From positions 3,030,504 through 3,094,503 of the forward strand of contig NZ_KE386496.1 of NCBI RefSeq assembly GCF_000427445.1: a stretch of DNA of 64,000 nt, read 5' to 3'. The notes below the pieces were generated by a model. The model worked only from the letters and a program-made list of their open reading frames with translations. It did no database searches and was not told the DNA's origin. This stretch comes from Methylocapsa acidiphila B2. GTDB lineage: Bacteria; Pseudomonadota; Alphaproteobacteria; Rhizobiales; Beijerinckiaceae. The translations under genes and the position numbers were made by a program. How positions within the stretch are numbered: position 1 is the first letter of the stretch; each line of letters begins with the position of its first letter. Of the stretch, positions 17,797 through 27,203 are shown piece by piece.

Positions 17797-18777
17797 ATGC
17801 GCAGCCTCACAGTCGCCGTCGAGCGCTTCCCGATCGCCGGGAAATTCGTCATCGCCCGCGGCGCGAAGACCGAGGCTGTCGTGGTCACCGCGACGATCAA
17901 GGACAACGGCGTCAGGGGCCGGGGCGAGTGCACGCCCTATGCGCGCTACGACGAAACGGTCGAAAGCGTGACGTCCCAGATCGAATCGATCCGCACGGAC
18001 ATCGAGGCGGGCGCCGATCGGATGCGGCTTCAGACGCTGCTCGCTCCAGGCGCTGCGCGCAATGCGCTCGATTGCGCCTTATGGGACCTCGAGGCCAAGC
18101 GTCGGGGCCTTCGCGCGCATGAACTCGTCGGCGCGGCCCCGCCGGCGCCCGTCGTCACGGCCTTCACCCTTTCGGTCGGTTCGCCCGCCGAAATGGCGGC
18201 GGCGGCGGCGGCGGCCCGCGAGCGCCCGCTTTTGAAGGTGAAGCTCGCCGGCGAGGGCGACGTCGTGCGTCTCCGTGCGGTCCGCGCCGCAGCGCCGGAC
18301 GCTGCCTTGATCGTCGACGCCAATGAATCCTGGCCTGCTGCGGATCTCCAGGCAAATCTCGCTGCTTGCGCTGCCGCAGGCGTTATTTTGGTTGAGCAGC
18401 CGCTTCCGGCCGGCGCGGACGCCGCGCTGGGCCAAATCGAGCGTATCGTTCCGATTTGCGCCGATGAGAGCGCGCATGACCGTCACGGCCTCGAAATGTT
18501 GCGCGAGCGCTACGATGTCATCAATGTCAAGCTCGACAAAGCGGGCGGGCTGACCGAAGCCTTGGCGATGGCGGAGGAGGCGGAAAATCTCGGATTCGCG
18601 ATTTTCGCCGGCTGCATGGTGGCGAGCTCTCTGGCCATGGCCCCCGCTCTTCTGATCGCAGCCCGGGCCCGTTTCGTCGACCTCGACGGACCGCTTCTCT
18701 TGGCGCGCGACCGGCCCGAAGGACTCGTCTACGACGGCTCCATGATTCTCCCGGCGTCGCCCGCGCTCTGGGGGTGA
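17797..18777 (+). CDS. dgcA: L-Ala-D/L-Glu epimerase (muropeptide recycling)
   Basis: 326-residue enolase-superfamily enzyme. The proton-relay and metal ligands are visible: LLKVKLAGEG with the catalytic Lys pair, DANE, EQPL, CADESAHD and NVKLDKAGGLTEAL. Such enzymes epimerise L-Ala-L/D-Glu released from cell-wall peptides; in alphaproteobacteria this one is named DgcA. A run of six GCG codons plus GCC encodes seven Ala after Met in the middle domain. It stands alone, followed by a strong hairpin. Confidence 0.9.
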   Translation: MRSLTVAVERFPIAGKFVIARGAKTEAVVVTATIKDNGVRGRGECTPYARYDETVESVTSQIESIRTDIEAGADRMRLQTLLAPGAARNALDCALWDLEAKRRGLRAHELVGAAPPAPVVTAFTLSVGSPAEMAAAAAAARERPLLKVKLAGEGDVVRLRAVRAAAPDAALIVDANESWPAADLQANLAACAAAGVILVEQPLPAGADAALGQIERIVPICADESAHDRHGLEMLRERYDVINVKLDKAGGLTEALAMAEEAENLGFAIFAGCMVASSLAMAPALLIAARARFVDLDGPLLLARDRPEGLVYDGSMILPASPALWG

Positions 18778-18801
18778 GGCGGCGTTGACGCCTGGCCACA
18801 A

Positions 18802-18824
18802 GGGCCGCCGGGCGCCGGCGGCCC
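18802..18824 (+). terminator. Hairpin, possible terminator of dgcA
   Basis: GGGCCGCCGG at 18802-18811 pairs perfectly with CCGGCGGCCC at 18815-18824 around the loop GCG, 25 bases after the dgcA stop. A T-run is 13 bases downstream rather than immediate, so intrinsic termination is probable but not canonical. Confidence 0.5.
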
Positions 18825-19277
18825 TGAATGCGCTTCGATTTTTCATAAATGTCGCTCGAAGAAAATCGCGCTGCGCAATCCTGCGCGGCTGCGGCTCCTC
18901 CAGTTTGGCGCAATGGAATGGCGTCAAGCTTCTGGTCGGCAAAGGCTGCTGTCACGGCCTGCGCGGCTTGGACGAACTGTAAACGCTCTGGTTGAAGTTT
19001 TGGCGAAGTATATATCGTCACGTAATTTTTTCACATGTTGAGCATGTTTTCGCCGCCCATTGTCATAGGCGCGCCGTAGATCATTGATTTAAGACGCTAC
19101 GTACGGTCGAGTTAGAGCTTGGCGCTTTTACGGCGCCATTGTGGCTCGACCCTTATTACAAGTATTATGTGATAATATATATGTAATACAGTCACATAGT
19201 GCTCATATTTATAGATAATATGGAGATACCAAGCAATTATTTAAGTATAAACTTCAATAGTTTATAAGTTTACTAAT

Positions 19278-19325
19278 ACTAACGCAAACTAAAATAATAT
19301 TTTATAAAAATTATTAGGCGTTAGT
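19278..19325 (+). promoter_or_regulatory. Nested inverted repeats in the leader of the beta-helix gene
   Basis: ACTAACGC (19278-19285) is matched by GCGTTAGT (19318-19325). Inside, AATAAT and ATTATT can also pair. The structure ends about 20 bases before the Shine-Dalgarno of the gene at 19357, so it could be an RNA leader stem or a repressor site. Confidence 0.4.
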
Positions 19326-19356
19326 GAAGATAACTATAGGCTCTTGAAGGAAGGTT

Positions 19357-21915
19357 ATGATGCGAATATCAAGCAACTGGTCTTATACCGGTTCAGTGCC
19401 GGTGTTTCTACATTTGGCGCAATGGATCGGCCTCATAGCTCCACTCTTGCTTCTCGTTTCGTCCCACGCGGCCTCGGCGACGCCGATCATTTTCAACCAA
19501 CCCTTCTCGGCCAAACCCGGCGACGTCATCAGCGTCACTGGAACCGGCTTCGGCTCGGCGCCGCAGGTCTTTTTCAAGTCGGTCCACGAATCCAAAACTG
19601 CACAGCTTGCAATCTTGCGCGGGCAGAGCACCGTCGCAGTGTTTCAAGTGCCCGCGACCCAATCCATCGACACTTACGAGTTTTGGATCTCAGACGGCGC
19701 GACCTCGAGCGCTCACGCCTACATCAATATGCCGCGCGCCATGCAGTTCAGCGGGCCGGACATCGCTCCCGGCCAATATTTTCGGATCTGGGGCCGAAAC
19801 CTCTATTTGAACGGCGCAACGCCGCGAATCTACTTCATCGACGTTGCGACCAATTCATGGCTCGCGCCCGTCACGCCGGACTTCACCGGACCCAACGACG
19901 CCTATCAGCTCTACTTCAAGGCGCCGAACGGCATAGCCGCCGGAAAGACCTATCAGGTCGTGGTGACCAACACCTTTGGCTCGGCGACCGCCGACAGCAC
20001 GCTTCTCGGCCACGCCGCCGGAACCGACGCCTACGGCGTGGGGCAAGCCTGGGGGAGCGAATTCATCGCCCAGAACGGACCCGGCTACCAGGCCGGCGTC
20101 GCCGGAACCAACGAGAACGACCACCACGTTTATGACGTCACCAGCGATCCGTCCCTGAGCGTCCACGCCAAGGGTGACGGCGTCACCGACGCGACTTGGG
20201 CGATCCAGCTCGCGATCAACACCGCCGCCTCGCATGGCGGCGGCCTCGTCTACCTTCCGGCCGGGACCTATCGCCTCGCCTCTCCGATTGGGGTTGGGCT
20301 CACCTTGAAATCCGGCGTGATGTTGAGAGGCCACAGCGCCGCCGACACCAAGATCGTCTATGGTCCGACGACGCCGCAAGGCTCCTCCTATCAATTCTTC
20401 GCCATCTACTGGCCGCCCGGAACCAGCCTCTCCGGGATCGCCGATCTTTCGCTTCAAAATGTCGACAAGACGAGCCAGGTCGTCGTCAGCACCACCGTCA
20501 ACCATGGCTCGGTGAGCAAGATCGCCCTTTTGCGCGTCAATTGGGATGAAGGCAGCGGCCAGCCCATTTTCATGCAAGGCGACAGGGTCATGATCCGCGA
20601 TTGCACGATCACCCAATCGCCTAACAATCAGGTCCCCTATTCCGATGGCGCAAGCGGTTTGGGTCCGATCAATTTCGGGCAAGTGAGCAATCTCTCCTTC
20701 CTGAACAATACGGTGTCCTGGTTCAGCGGCCAGAATTTGATGGACGATATGACAAATGTCGTGATCGACGGCAACCATTTCACCCGCAACGCCGACCAGA
20801 TGGTCGCGACGGCGGCGCAGACGAGCTGGCCCTATGTCACCTGGCCCTGGCCCGGAAAGCCGATCGCCGTCGGCGACGTCATCGAGCGGACGCCCGGCCG
20901 GCAGATGAGCATCAATTTCGGCAACAGAATCGTCGTCGAGAACAATATTTTCGACACCGCCGGCGCCGTGATGAAATTCAATTGGGACGACGGGGAGACT
21001 TTCCTTAGCGAGGGCGGCGGCGCCTCGCCGAGATCGGACGCTGGGACGGCGACCTCGGCGACCTCGCTGACCATCACGGACGACTCGCGTGGCTCGAGCG
21101 GCGCCTGGAACTATAATCCGAATTCGGTCGTGAGCGTCGTCAGCGGTGCGGGCGCAGGACAGATCCGAAATATCGTGTCCAACAACAACAACACATTCAC
21201 GATCGATCGGTCATGGGACGTTATTCCGTCGTCGGGAGATCATTTCGCAATCGACGTGCCCTCGTTGCAAAATGCTCTTATCACCTACAATAACATGAGT
21301 GGCAATCGACGTGGGATCGTCCTGTATACGGGCACCTTTCTAAATACGTCCATCATCGAAAACTCGATGACCGACAATGGCGGTGTCCTGCTGCGCCCAG
21401 ATCAATATGTAATGAATGGGCCCAATGGCGCCCAATTTCATTTCGGCAGAATGCGCAACATAGAAGTGAATCGCAATAAGCTGACAAATTCTTCCGGCCT
21501 ATTCGACTCCTATATTTTTCTCAATTTCGCGCTCATTTCGCCGACCACGCTTTGGGGCGCCAGCGTAGACGGCATCGAGATGCGCGGCAATTCCATCGCC
21601 GGCTTTTCCGGAACCCCGATCGACGACGCGCCCGCGGATGGATATTTCAACTATGTCGCTTACCACAATCCTAATGCCGATTTTGTCGACCAAGGGGTGA
21701 ATACGATCGTCGGCACTGTCATGCAAAACAATGTCTGCACGAGTTGCTCGCCAAGCTATACTCTGAGCACGGGCGATCTCGATACGGTCATATGGAACGC
21801 GACTTCGACGACGACTTCGGCCGTGGCCGCGACCAGCTTATCTCAACTCATAAGTGACAAACCGATCTGGAAAACAGCGATCGGACCATCGGTCGGCACG
21901 GTCGTAGGTCCCTGA
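19357..21915 (+). CDS. Secreted right-handed parallel beta-helix protein
   Basis: 852 residues. ATGATG start with AAGGAAGG just upstream. Signal peptide covers about residues 1-43 (LIAPLLLLVSSHAASA). Residues 45-130 resemble an IPT/TIG-like beta-sandwich (PIIFNQPFSAKPGDVISVTG). From about 265 a pectate-lyase-3 type module begins (GDGVTDATWAIQLAINTA, GGLVYLPAGTYRL, SGVMLRG), followed by many Asn-rich helix rungs (FLNNTVSW, VIDGNHFTRN, ENNIFDT, NNMSGNRRGI). It probably binds or cleaves a polysaccharide outside the cell. Enzymatic activity cannot be shown from sequence. Base composition of the gene is near normal although its leader is AT-rich. Confidence 0.75.
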   Translation: MMRISSNWSYTGSVPVFLHLAQWIGLIAPLLLLVSSHAASATPIIFNQPFSAKPGDVISVTGTGFGSAPQVFFKSVHESKTAQLAILRGQSTVAVFQVPATQSIDTYEFWISDGATSSAHAYINMPRAMQFSGPDIAPGQYFRIWGRNLYLNGATPRIYFIDVATNSWLAPVTPDFTGPNDAYQLYFKAPNGIAAGKTYQVVVTNTFGSATADSTLLGHAAGTDAYGVGQAWGSEFIAQNGPGYQAGVAGTNENDHHVYDVTSDPSLSVHAKGDGVTDATWAIQLAINTAASHGGGLVYLPAGTYRLASPIGVGLTLKSGVMLRGHSAADTKIVYGPTTPQGSSYQFFAIYWPPGTSLSGIADLSLQNVDKTSQVVVSTTVNHGSVSKIALLRVNWDEGSGQPIFMQGDRVMIRDCTITQSPNNQVPYSDGASGLGPINFGQVSNLSFLNNTVSWFSGQNLMDDMTNVVIDGNHFTRNADQMVATAAQTSWPYVTWPWPGKPIAVGDVIERTPGRQMSINFGNRIVVENNIFDTAGAVMKFNWDDGETFLSEGGGASPRSDAGTATSATSLTITDDSRGSSGAWNYNPNSVVSVVSGAGAGQIRNIVSNNNNTFTIDRSWDVIPSSGDHFAIDVPSLQNALITYNNMSGNRRGIVLYTGTFLNTSIIENSMTDNGGVLLRPDQYVMNGPNGAQFHFGRMRNIEVNRNKLTNSSGLFDSYIFLNFALISPTTLWGASVDGIEMRGNSIAGFSGTPIDDAPADGYFNYVAYHNPNADFVDQGVNTIVGTVMQNNVCTSCSPSYTLSTGDLDTVIWNATSTTTSAVAATSLSQLISDKPIWKTAIGPSVGTVVGP

Positions 21916-22146
21916 AGGCGCATGATCAGCGCGCAATCGAGGGCCAATGCAGGCGAAGGCTGATCCTTCGCCTGCATGTTCCGAGCCGACAGCTTTGACG
22001 GCGCGTCGCACATGCAAGCAACCGCCGCGCCGTTCGCGCTTTCGTCGAAACGGGCTCGTCGGATTGAACCTTCAAACCGCTTGCGCGATCGAGCAGTTCA
22101 ATTCTAAATTGCTTGAAATCGAATTGCTTTGCCGAAAGATGGCGCG

Positions 22147-22620
22147 ATGGCCGACGACGACGCCATGCCGAGGCTCGATCAGCAGCTATGCTTCACGATC
22201 TATTCGACCATGCATGCGCTCGGCAAGGCCTATGCGCCGCTCCTGGACGGAATCGGCCTCACTTACCCCCAATATTTGGTCATGCTTGTTCTTTGGGAGG
22301 CGGACGACCTCACCGTCAAGGACATAGGCGAACGGCTTCATCTCGATTCCGGCACGCTGACCCCGCTTCTTAAGCGGCTCGAGGCCTTGGGCGTTCTTCA
22401 CCGAGCGCGAGACGCTAAGGACGAGCGCCAAGTGCGCATCGGGCTTACTGAAAAAGGCCATGCGTTGCGGCGGGAGGCGAAGGCTATCCCCAGTCAAATC
22501 GCGCGCGCCATGGGCAGGCCGGCGGAGGACCTCAAGAGCTTGCGCAAGGATCTGCGCCGCCTTCGCAACGCCCTGCTCGGCAAGCGCGCGAAATCCGACG
22601 CCAAGGCCTCCGGCGACTGA
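22147..22620 (+). CDS. ohrR: OhrR-type MarR family organic peroxide sensor
   Basis: 157 residues. It contains LDQQLCFTIYSTMHAL, the OhrR hallmark, where the Cys is the peroxide-reactive residue, then the MarR winged helix (LTVKDIGERLHLDSGTLTPLL, DERQVRIGLTEKG). OhrR represses the peroxidase gene ohr until oxidised. No ohr gene is in the window, so its target is elsewhere. Start placed at ATG 22147; another ATG at 22129 adds six residues. It converges with hrcA. Confidence 0.88.
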   Translation: MADDDAMPRLDQQLCFTIYSTMHALGKAYAPLLDGIGLTYPQYLVMLVLWEADDLTVKDIGERLHLDSGTLTPLLKRLEALGVLHRARDAKDERQVRIGLTEKGHALRREAKAIPSQIARAMGRPAEDLKSLRKDLRRLRNALLGKRAKSDAKASGD

Positions 22621-22670
22621 ACTTGCGCAATACGGCCGGAGCATTGGGCGAATAAGGAAATGGCGGCGTC

Positions 22671-23771
22671 CTATCGCCTCTGCAGCAGGCGGCTGACCAC
22701 TTTCGAGGTGTAATCGACCATTGGGACGATCCGGGCGTAATTCAGTCGGGTCGGGCCGATAACGCCGAGAACCCCGACGATTCGGTGCTGCTCGTCGTGA
22801 AACGGCGCGGCGATCATCGAGGAGCCCGACAGAGAGAAAAGCTTGTTCTCCGAGCCGATGAAAATGCGCACGCCTTCGCCGCCTTCGGCTCGGCTCAGGA
22901 GGTCGATCACGTCCTTCTTGGTCTCAAGGTCCGCAAAAAGCAGGCGAATGCGTTCGAGATCTTCGATCGCAGTCAGATCCTGAAGCAGATTGGCCTGGCC
23001 TCGCACGATGAGTTGCGGCCCGTGGCCGGCGCATTCCGCCCAACTTGCAAGGCCGGCGTCGACGAGGCGGGTGGTCAATTCTCCGAGTTCCGCCTCGGCG
23101 GCTTTATGCGCCGTCTCGATCTCCGCTCTGACCTCGCCCAAGGTGCGGCCTCGGATCCGGGCGTTGAGATAATTGCCGGCTTCGATGAGGGCGGAGGGCG
23201 GCAGCCAGGCGGGGATCTGAATGATGCGATTTTCGACGGATCCGTCCTCCGCGACAAGAACGGCGAGCGCGCGCTCCGGCTCGATGCGGACGAATTCGAT
23301 ATGTTTCAGGCGCGAATTTTCCTTGGTCGTGACGACTACGCCCGCGCCGCGGGTGAGCCCCGAGAGCATGAACATGGCGTCGCCGAGCACGCCTTCGATC
23401 GGCTGTTCCGGGGACGCGGCTTTCACCTGGGCTTCGATCTGCTCGCGCTCTCCTTGGCTGACGTCGCCGAGCTCCAGCAGGGCGTCGACGAAAAAGCGTA
23501 GGCCGAGCTCTGTCGGCAAGCGGCCGGCGCTGGTGTGCGGCGCATAGATCAGGCCGAGTTCCTCGAGATCCTGCATCACATTGCGGACAGAGGCCGGCGA
23601 CAGCGACATGGGCAACAGCTTGGCGACCTGCCGCGATCCGATGGCGTCTCCGCTCGAAAGATAAGAATCGACGATCTGTCGGAATATTTCGCGCGAGCGG
23701 TCGTTGAGGATCGTCACGCTGCCGCCGCTAATGCGCGTGGGGTCGCGCAAATGCTCGATAGGAAGGGCCAT
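22671..23771 (-). CDS. hrcA: HrcA heat-shock repressor
   Basis: 366 residues. HrcA winged-helix N-terminus ([26 protein letters not shown], quoted in part; [20 protein letters not shown]), central GAF-like region, and conserved C-terminal [20 protein letters not shown]. HrcA binds CIRCE elements and represses groESL/dnaK-type operons with help from GroEL. No CIRCE palindrome was seen in the 340-bp upstream region, and grpE, often next to it, is absent. Confidence 0.95.
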   Translation of the reverse strand: MALPIEHLRDPTRISGGSVTILNDRSREIFRQIVDSYLSSGDAIGSRQVAKLLPMSLSPASVRNVMQDLEELGLIYAPHTSAGRLPTELGLRFFVDALLELGDVSQGEREQIEAQVKAASPEQPIEGVLGDAMFMLSGLTRGAGVVVTTKENSRLKHIEFVRIEPERALAVLVAEDGSVENRIIQIPAWLPPSALIEAGNYLNARIRGRTLGEVRAEIETAHKAAEAELGELTTRLVDAGLASWAECAGHGPQLIVRGQANLLQDLTAIEDLERIRLLFADLETKKDVIDLLSRAEGGEGVRIFIGSENKLFSLSGSSMIAAPFHDEQHRIVGVLGVIGPTRLNYARIVPMVDYTSKVVSRLLQRR

Positions 23772-24112
23772 ACGCCTAACATGGCCGCGCCGACGCCTGG
23801 ATGCAAGCGCCGCGAAGGCCGCCTCGTTCGGCGGATTTTGGCGTGGCGAGGTCCAGCCCAAGAACGTCAGGCCCGGGAAAGCTATTCCCCTTTCTATTCC
23901 GCCGAGGCTCCTGTTGGCGCGCCGGAGCTATTCCTCGCGCCTTTTGAGCGTCGTTCGTCCGAGGCGCTGGGGCCAAACGGTCCCGACGCCTTTCAGGCCC
24001 AACGGTTCTGTCTGGGGCGTCAAGCGCCATGCGGAGACCGATCGCCGATCCGAGAAAAGCTCGGCGTCGTCGTTTCGCGCGGCGCTTTCTTTCCAAGCGG
24101 GCATTCAGTCGA

Positions 24113-26986
24113 ATGAGCATCCAGAAGTCCGAAAAATTCGATCCTGACCACAGTCGCGGAGAGATTCGCAATAAGGCTCTGCTTCAGGTCGCCATTGCCG
24201 AAGCCTTTGCCTGTCTCAGCGCCGGCGCGCCGCAAGAAGCTGTGCTACATCTCGAAAAATCGGCTCATCTCGCCGGCATGAGCGACGTCGGCTGCTATGT
24301 CTTCGGCCTGATTTATTTCAACGCCGACGATCAGCGCAACGCGCTCGCCTGGTTCGATCGCGCAATCGCTTTGAATCCCGCCAGTTCTGAGGCGCTCGGC
24401 GCGCGCGCGATCGTTCTCCAGCGTCTCGGGCAGCCGCTCGACGCCCTCGAGGCCCTGCAAGACATTCTAAAGCTGTGGCCGCAGGATGTGGACGCCTTGT
24501 TCAGCATGGGCGTCATCTTGCAGAGCCTCGGACGCATGCGGGAGGCGCTGGCCGCCTACGAGAGCGCATTGTGCTGGCGGCCTAATCATTTTGAGGCGGC
24601 GACGAATCGCGGCGCTCTGCTGGAGCGCTTTGGCCGTTTCGAGGAAGCGCTCGCCTGTTTCGAAAAGATCGCATCGCTCAGGCCGGACGACAGTAGGAAC
24701 CTGTTCAACAAGGGCTCCGTCCTGCAGAAGCTCGGGCGCCACGAGGAAGCGCTCGCCGCCTATGAAGAAGCCGCGAGATGCGGACCGCCCGACGCCGAGA
24801 CCGAGCTCAATCGCGGCAATGTTTTGCAAAAGCTCGGGCGCCTGGCGGAGGCCCTCGCCTGCTACGATCGTTCGTCGCAATGCCGGCGCGGCTATCCGCA
24901 GGCGCTTTACAACAAGGGCATAGCGCTGCAGGGGCTCGGCCGGCTCGATGAGGCGCTCGCCGCCTATGACGCCGCCTTGGCGCTCGATCCCTCCTATTGC
25001 GAGGCTTCTTGCAACCGCGGCAATGTTCTCCACGAGCTTGGCCGTCTCGGCGAGGCTCTCGCCGCTTATAATAACGCCTTGAAGATCCGTCCGGCTTTTT
25101 TGCCGGCCCTGGCCAATCGGGCCAATATTTTCTTGCAGTCCGGCCGCGCCGAGGAGGCTCTCGCCTCCTGCGACGAGGCTCTGCGGCATGATCCGAAGCA
25201 CCCGCAGGCGCTCGGGATTCGCGGCGCCGCGCTGCATAAGCTCGGGCGGCTGGAAGAAGCGCTTTCCACGCTGGATCGGACGCTGCAGCTTCATCCCGCC
25301 GCCTCCGACGCGCTGCTCAATCGCGGCAATGTGTTGCAGGAGCTCGATCGCCACCAAGAGGCCGTTGCATCCTATGACGAGGCGCTGCGCCTCACGCCGA
25401 ATTATCCCGAGGCTTTGTCGAGCCTTGGCGTCGCGCTGAAGGAAGTCGGGCGCATCGACGAGGCTCTGGCCCGCTTCGACGAAGCGCTGGAACGCAAGCC
25501 CGCCTATGCGGATGCGCGCAACAACCGCGCCGGCGCGTTGCTTCTCAAAGGAAAGTTGGCGGAAGGTTTCGAGGATTTCGAGAGCCGCTGGAGTAGGTCG
25601 AACGCGCCGCCGCAAATGCAGATCTCAGGCGCGCCGCGGTGGAATGGAGAAAGCGTCGCGGGCAAGCGCATTCTGGTGTGGGATGAGCAGGGCCTGGGCG
25701 ATCTCATCCAGTTCTCGCGCTACTTGCCCCTTCTTGTCGAAGCCGGCGCGGAGGTCACGTTGATTTGCCGCCGCAACATGCGTCGCCTCCTCGGCTCGCT
25801 GCGTGGCCCGCCGCGAATGATTGACGCCGTCGACCCGAATGAAAAATTCGATTTTCAATGCGCGCTTTTAAGCCTTCCGCGTGGTTTCAAGACGACGCTC
25901 GACACGATACCGGCGCGAACGCCTTATTTGACCGCGGAGCCCGAACTGGTCGCGAAATGGGCCGAGCGAATCGGCGGCGACGGCTTTCGCATCGGCATTT
26001 GCTGGCATGGCAACGCGTTCATCAATCTGAAAAGAACGATCCCGCCGTCCCATTTCGCTGCTCTCGCGGCAATCGCGGGCGTGCGGCTCATCAGCCTCAT
26101 GAAAGACCAGAGCCGCATCGAGATCGAGGTGGAGGGCCGGCCTTGTCCGGTCGAATGTCTGGGAGACGGTTTCGACGCAGGGCCAGACGCATTCATCGAC
26201 TGCGCCGCAGCGATGGCCGCGCTCGACCTCATCGTCACCTCGGACACGGCGATCGTTCACCTTGCAGGCGCCCTGGGGCGGCCGGTTTTCGCCGCCTTGA
26301 AGCAGGTCCCGGATTGGCGTTGGCTCCTGGAGCGCGAGGACTGCCCCTGGTATCCGACAATGCGCCTTTTTCGCCAGACGGAGCGCGACCAATGGAAGCC
26401 AGTCTTCGACCGCATCGCTGACGGGGTTGCGGCCCAAATTGCGGGCCAAGGCGAGTGCTTGCCGAAATCAGCGGATTCGGCGGAAGCCGCGTCCCGCGAA
26501 CGGATAGAAAGCGCGCCGCGCCGGCTCGCCCGGATCACGATCCCGGCCGCCATAGGCGAGCTCGTCGATAAAATCACAATTCTGGAGATTAAGGAGACGC
26601 GCGTCTCTGACCCTGCAAAGCTCGCGAATATTCGGCATGAACTCCGTCTCTTGAGGAAGCTCAAGAGCGAAGCCGGCTTCGACGGCGCCGATCTCGCCCG
26701 TCTCGAAACGGAGCTCAAGGCAGCGAACGCTTTCCTCTGGAACGTCGAGGATGCGTTGAGGCTCTATGAGGCGCGAGCCGAATTTGGCGAGGATTTCGTC
26801 TCGCTGGCGCGACAAGTCTACAAATCGAACGACCTGCGCGCAGGCTTGAAGAAAGAAATCAATCTCCTGTTCAATTCCGAGATCGTCGAAGAGAAATCCT
26901 ATGCCAATCAAGATTTGAGCGCGCTTCGGAAAAGCTTGGCGAACCGAGCCCATCGCCAGCCGGCTCTGGCGGCGGCGCTGAAGTGA
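24113..26986 (+). CDS. TPR / glycosyltransferase-like / DUF6165 fusion protein
   Basis: 957 residues. From about residue 45 to 490 there are a dozen or more TPR units of the type NRGNVLQELGRLEEALASYD. At about 515-775 a GT9/GT-B like fold follows (RILVWDEQGLGDLIQFSRYLP, FRIGICWHGN, DLIVTSDTAIVHLAGALGRP), as in O-GlcNAc-transferase-like bacterial TPR proteins. From about 806 a DUF6165 module ends the protein (IPAAIGELVDKITILEIKET). No signal peptide. It may glycosylate proteins or surface polymers; substrate unknown. Start at ATG 24113 is chosen because upstream sequence is arginine-rich and unlike the family. Confidence 0.8.
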   Translation: MSIQKSEKFDPDHSRGEIRNKALLQVAIAEAFACLSAGAPQEAVLHLEKSAHLAGMSDVGCYVFGLIYFNADDQRNALAWFDRAIALNPASSEALGARAIVLQRLGQPLDALEALQDILKLWPQDVDALFSMGVILQSLGRMREALAAYESALCWRPNHFEAATNRGALLERFGRFEEALACFEKIASLRPDDSRNLFNKGSVLQKLGRHEEALAAYEEAARCGPPDAETELNRGNVLQKLGRLAEALACYDRSSQCRRGYPQALYNKGIALQGLGRLDEALAAYDAALALDPSYCEASCNRGNVLHELGRLGEALAAYNNALKIRPAFLPALANRANIFLQSGRAEEALASCDEALRHDPKHPQALGIRGAALHKLGRLEEALSTLDRTLQLHPAASDALLNRGNVLQELDRHQEAVASYDEALRLTPNYPEALSSLGVALKEVGRIDEALARFDEALERKPAYADARNNRAGALLLKGKLAEGFEDFESRWSRSNAPPQMQISGAPRWNGESVAGKRILVWDEQGLGDLIQFSRYLPLLVEAGAEVTLICRRNMRRLLGSLRGPPRMIDAVDPNEKFDFQCALLSLPRGFKTTLDTIPARTPYLTAEPELVAKWAERIGGDGFRIGICWHGNAFINLKRTIPPSHFAALAAIAGVRLISLMKDQSRIEIEVEGRPCPVECLGDGFDAGPDAFIDCAAAMAALDLIVTSDTAIVHLAGALGRPVFAALKQVPDWRWLLEREDCPWYPTMRLFRQTERDQWKPVFDRIADGVAAQIAGQGECLPKSADSAEAASRERIESAPRRLARITIPAAIGELVDKITILEIKETRVSDPAKLANIRHELRLLRKLKSEAGFDGADLARLETELKAANAFLWNVEDALRLYEARAEFGEDFVSLARQVYKSNDLRAGLKKEINLLFNSEIVEEKSYANQDLSALRKSLANRAHRQPALAAALK

Positions 26987-27203
26987 CTTCGCCCGCCTTA
27001 AACATTTTCCGATCTGAGCGAAGTGATCTGATCGACCGGAATAAGCTCATGTTTCGAAGAATGCGCGATTTCCAGTCGACGGAACGAGTCTATTCATTGG
27101 AATGACGCTTTAGCGACCTGAAATCGAGACGGGCACGTCGAAGCTTGGCGGCCTGGGCACGCCGATTGCACATTATCCTGCGTGGAGCGTGCCGCGCGGA
27201 CCG

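Larger units (their letters stand above)
18778..19356. other. Gene-free stretch with hairpin and strongly AT-rich leader
   Basis: No convincing gene. At 18802-18824 a perfect 10-bp stem with a 3-base loop (GGGCCGCCGG and its complement) follows dgcA, and a run of T starts 13 bases later. From about 19000 to 19340 the sequence becomes strikingly AT-rich for this genome, with many TATAAT-like words, and ends in AAGGAAGG, the Shine-Dalgarno of the beta-helix gene. This is probably its promoter and leader region. Confidence 0.6.

Noticed and set aside
23772-24112. CIRCE operator upstream of hrcA
   Set aside because: No TTAGCACTC-N9-GAGTGCTAA-like palindrome found in this stretch.
24113-25560. 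DNA-level tandem repeat in the TPR gene
   Set aside because: The repeats are at protein level with diverged codons; no repeat array of mobile or CRISPR type.
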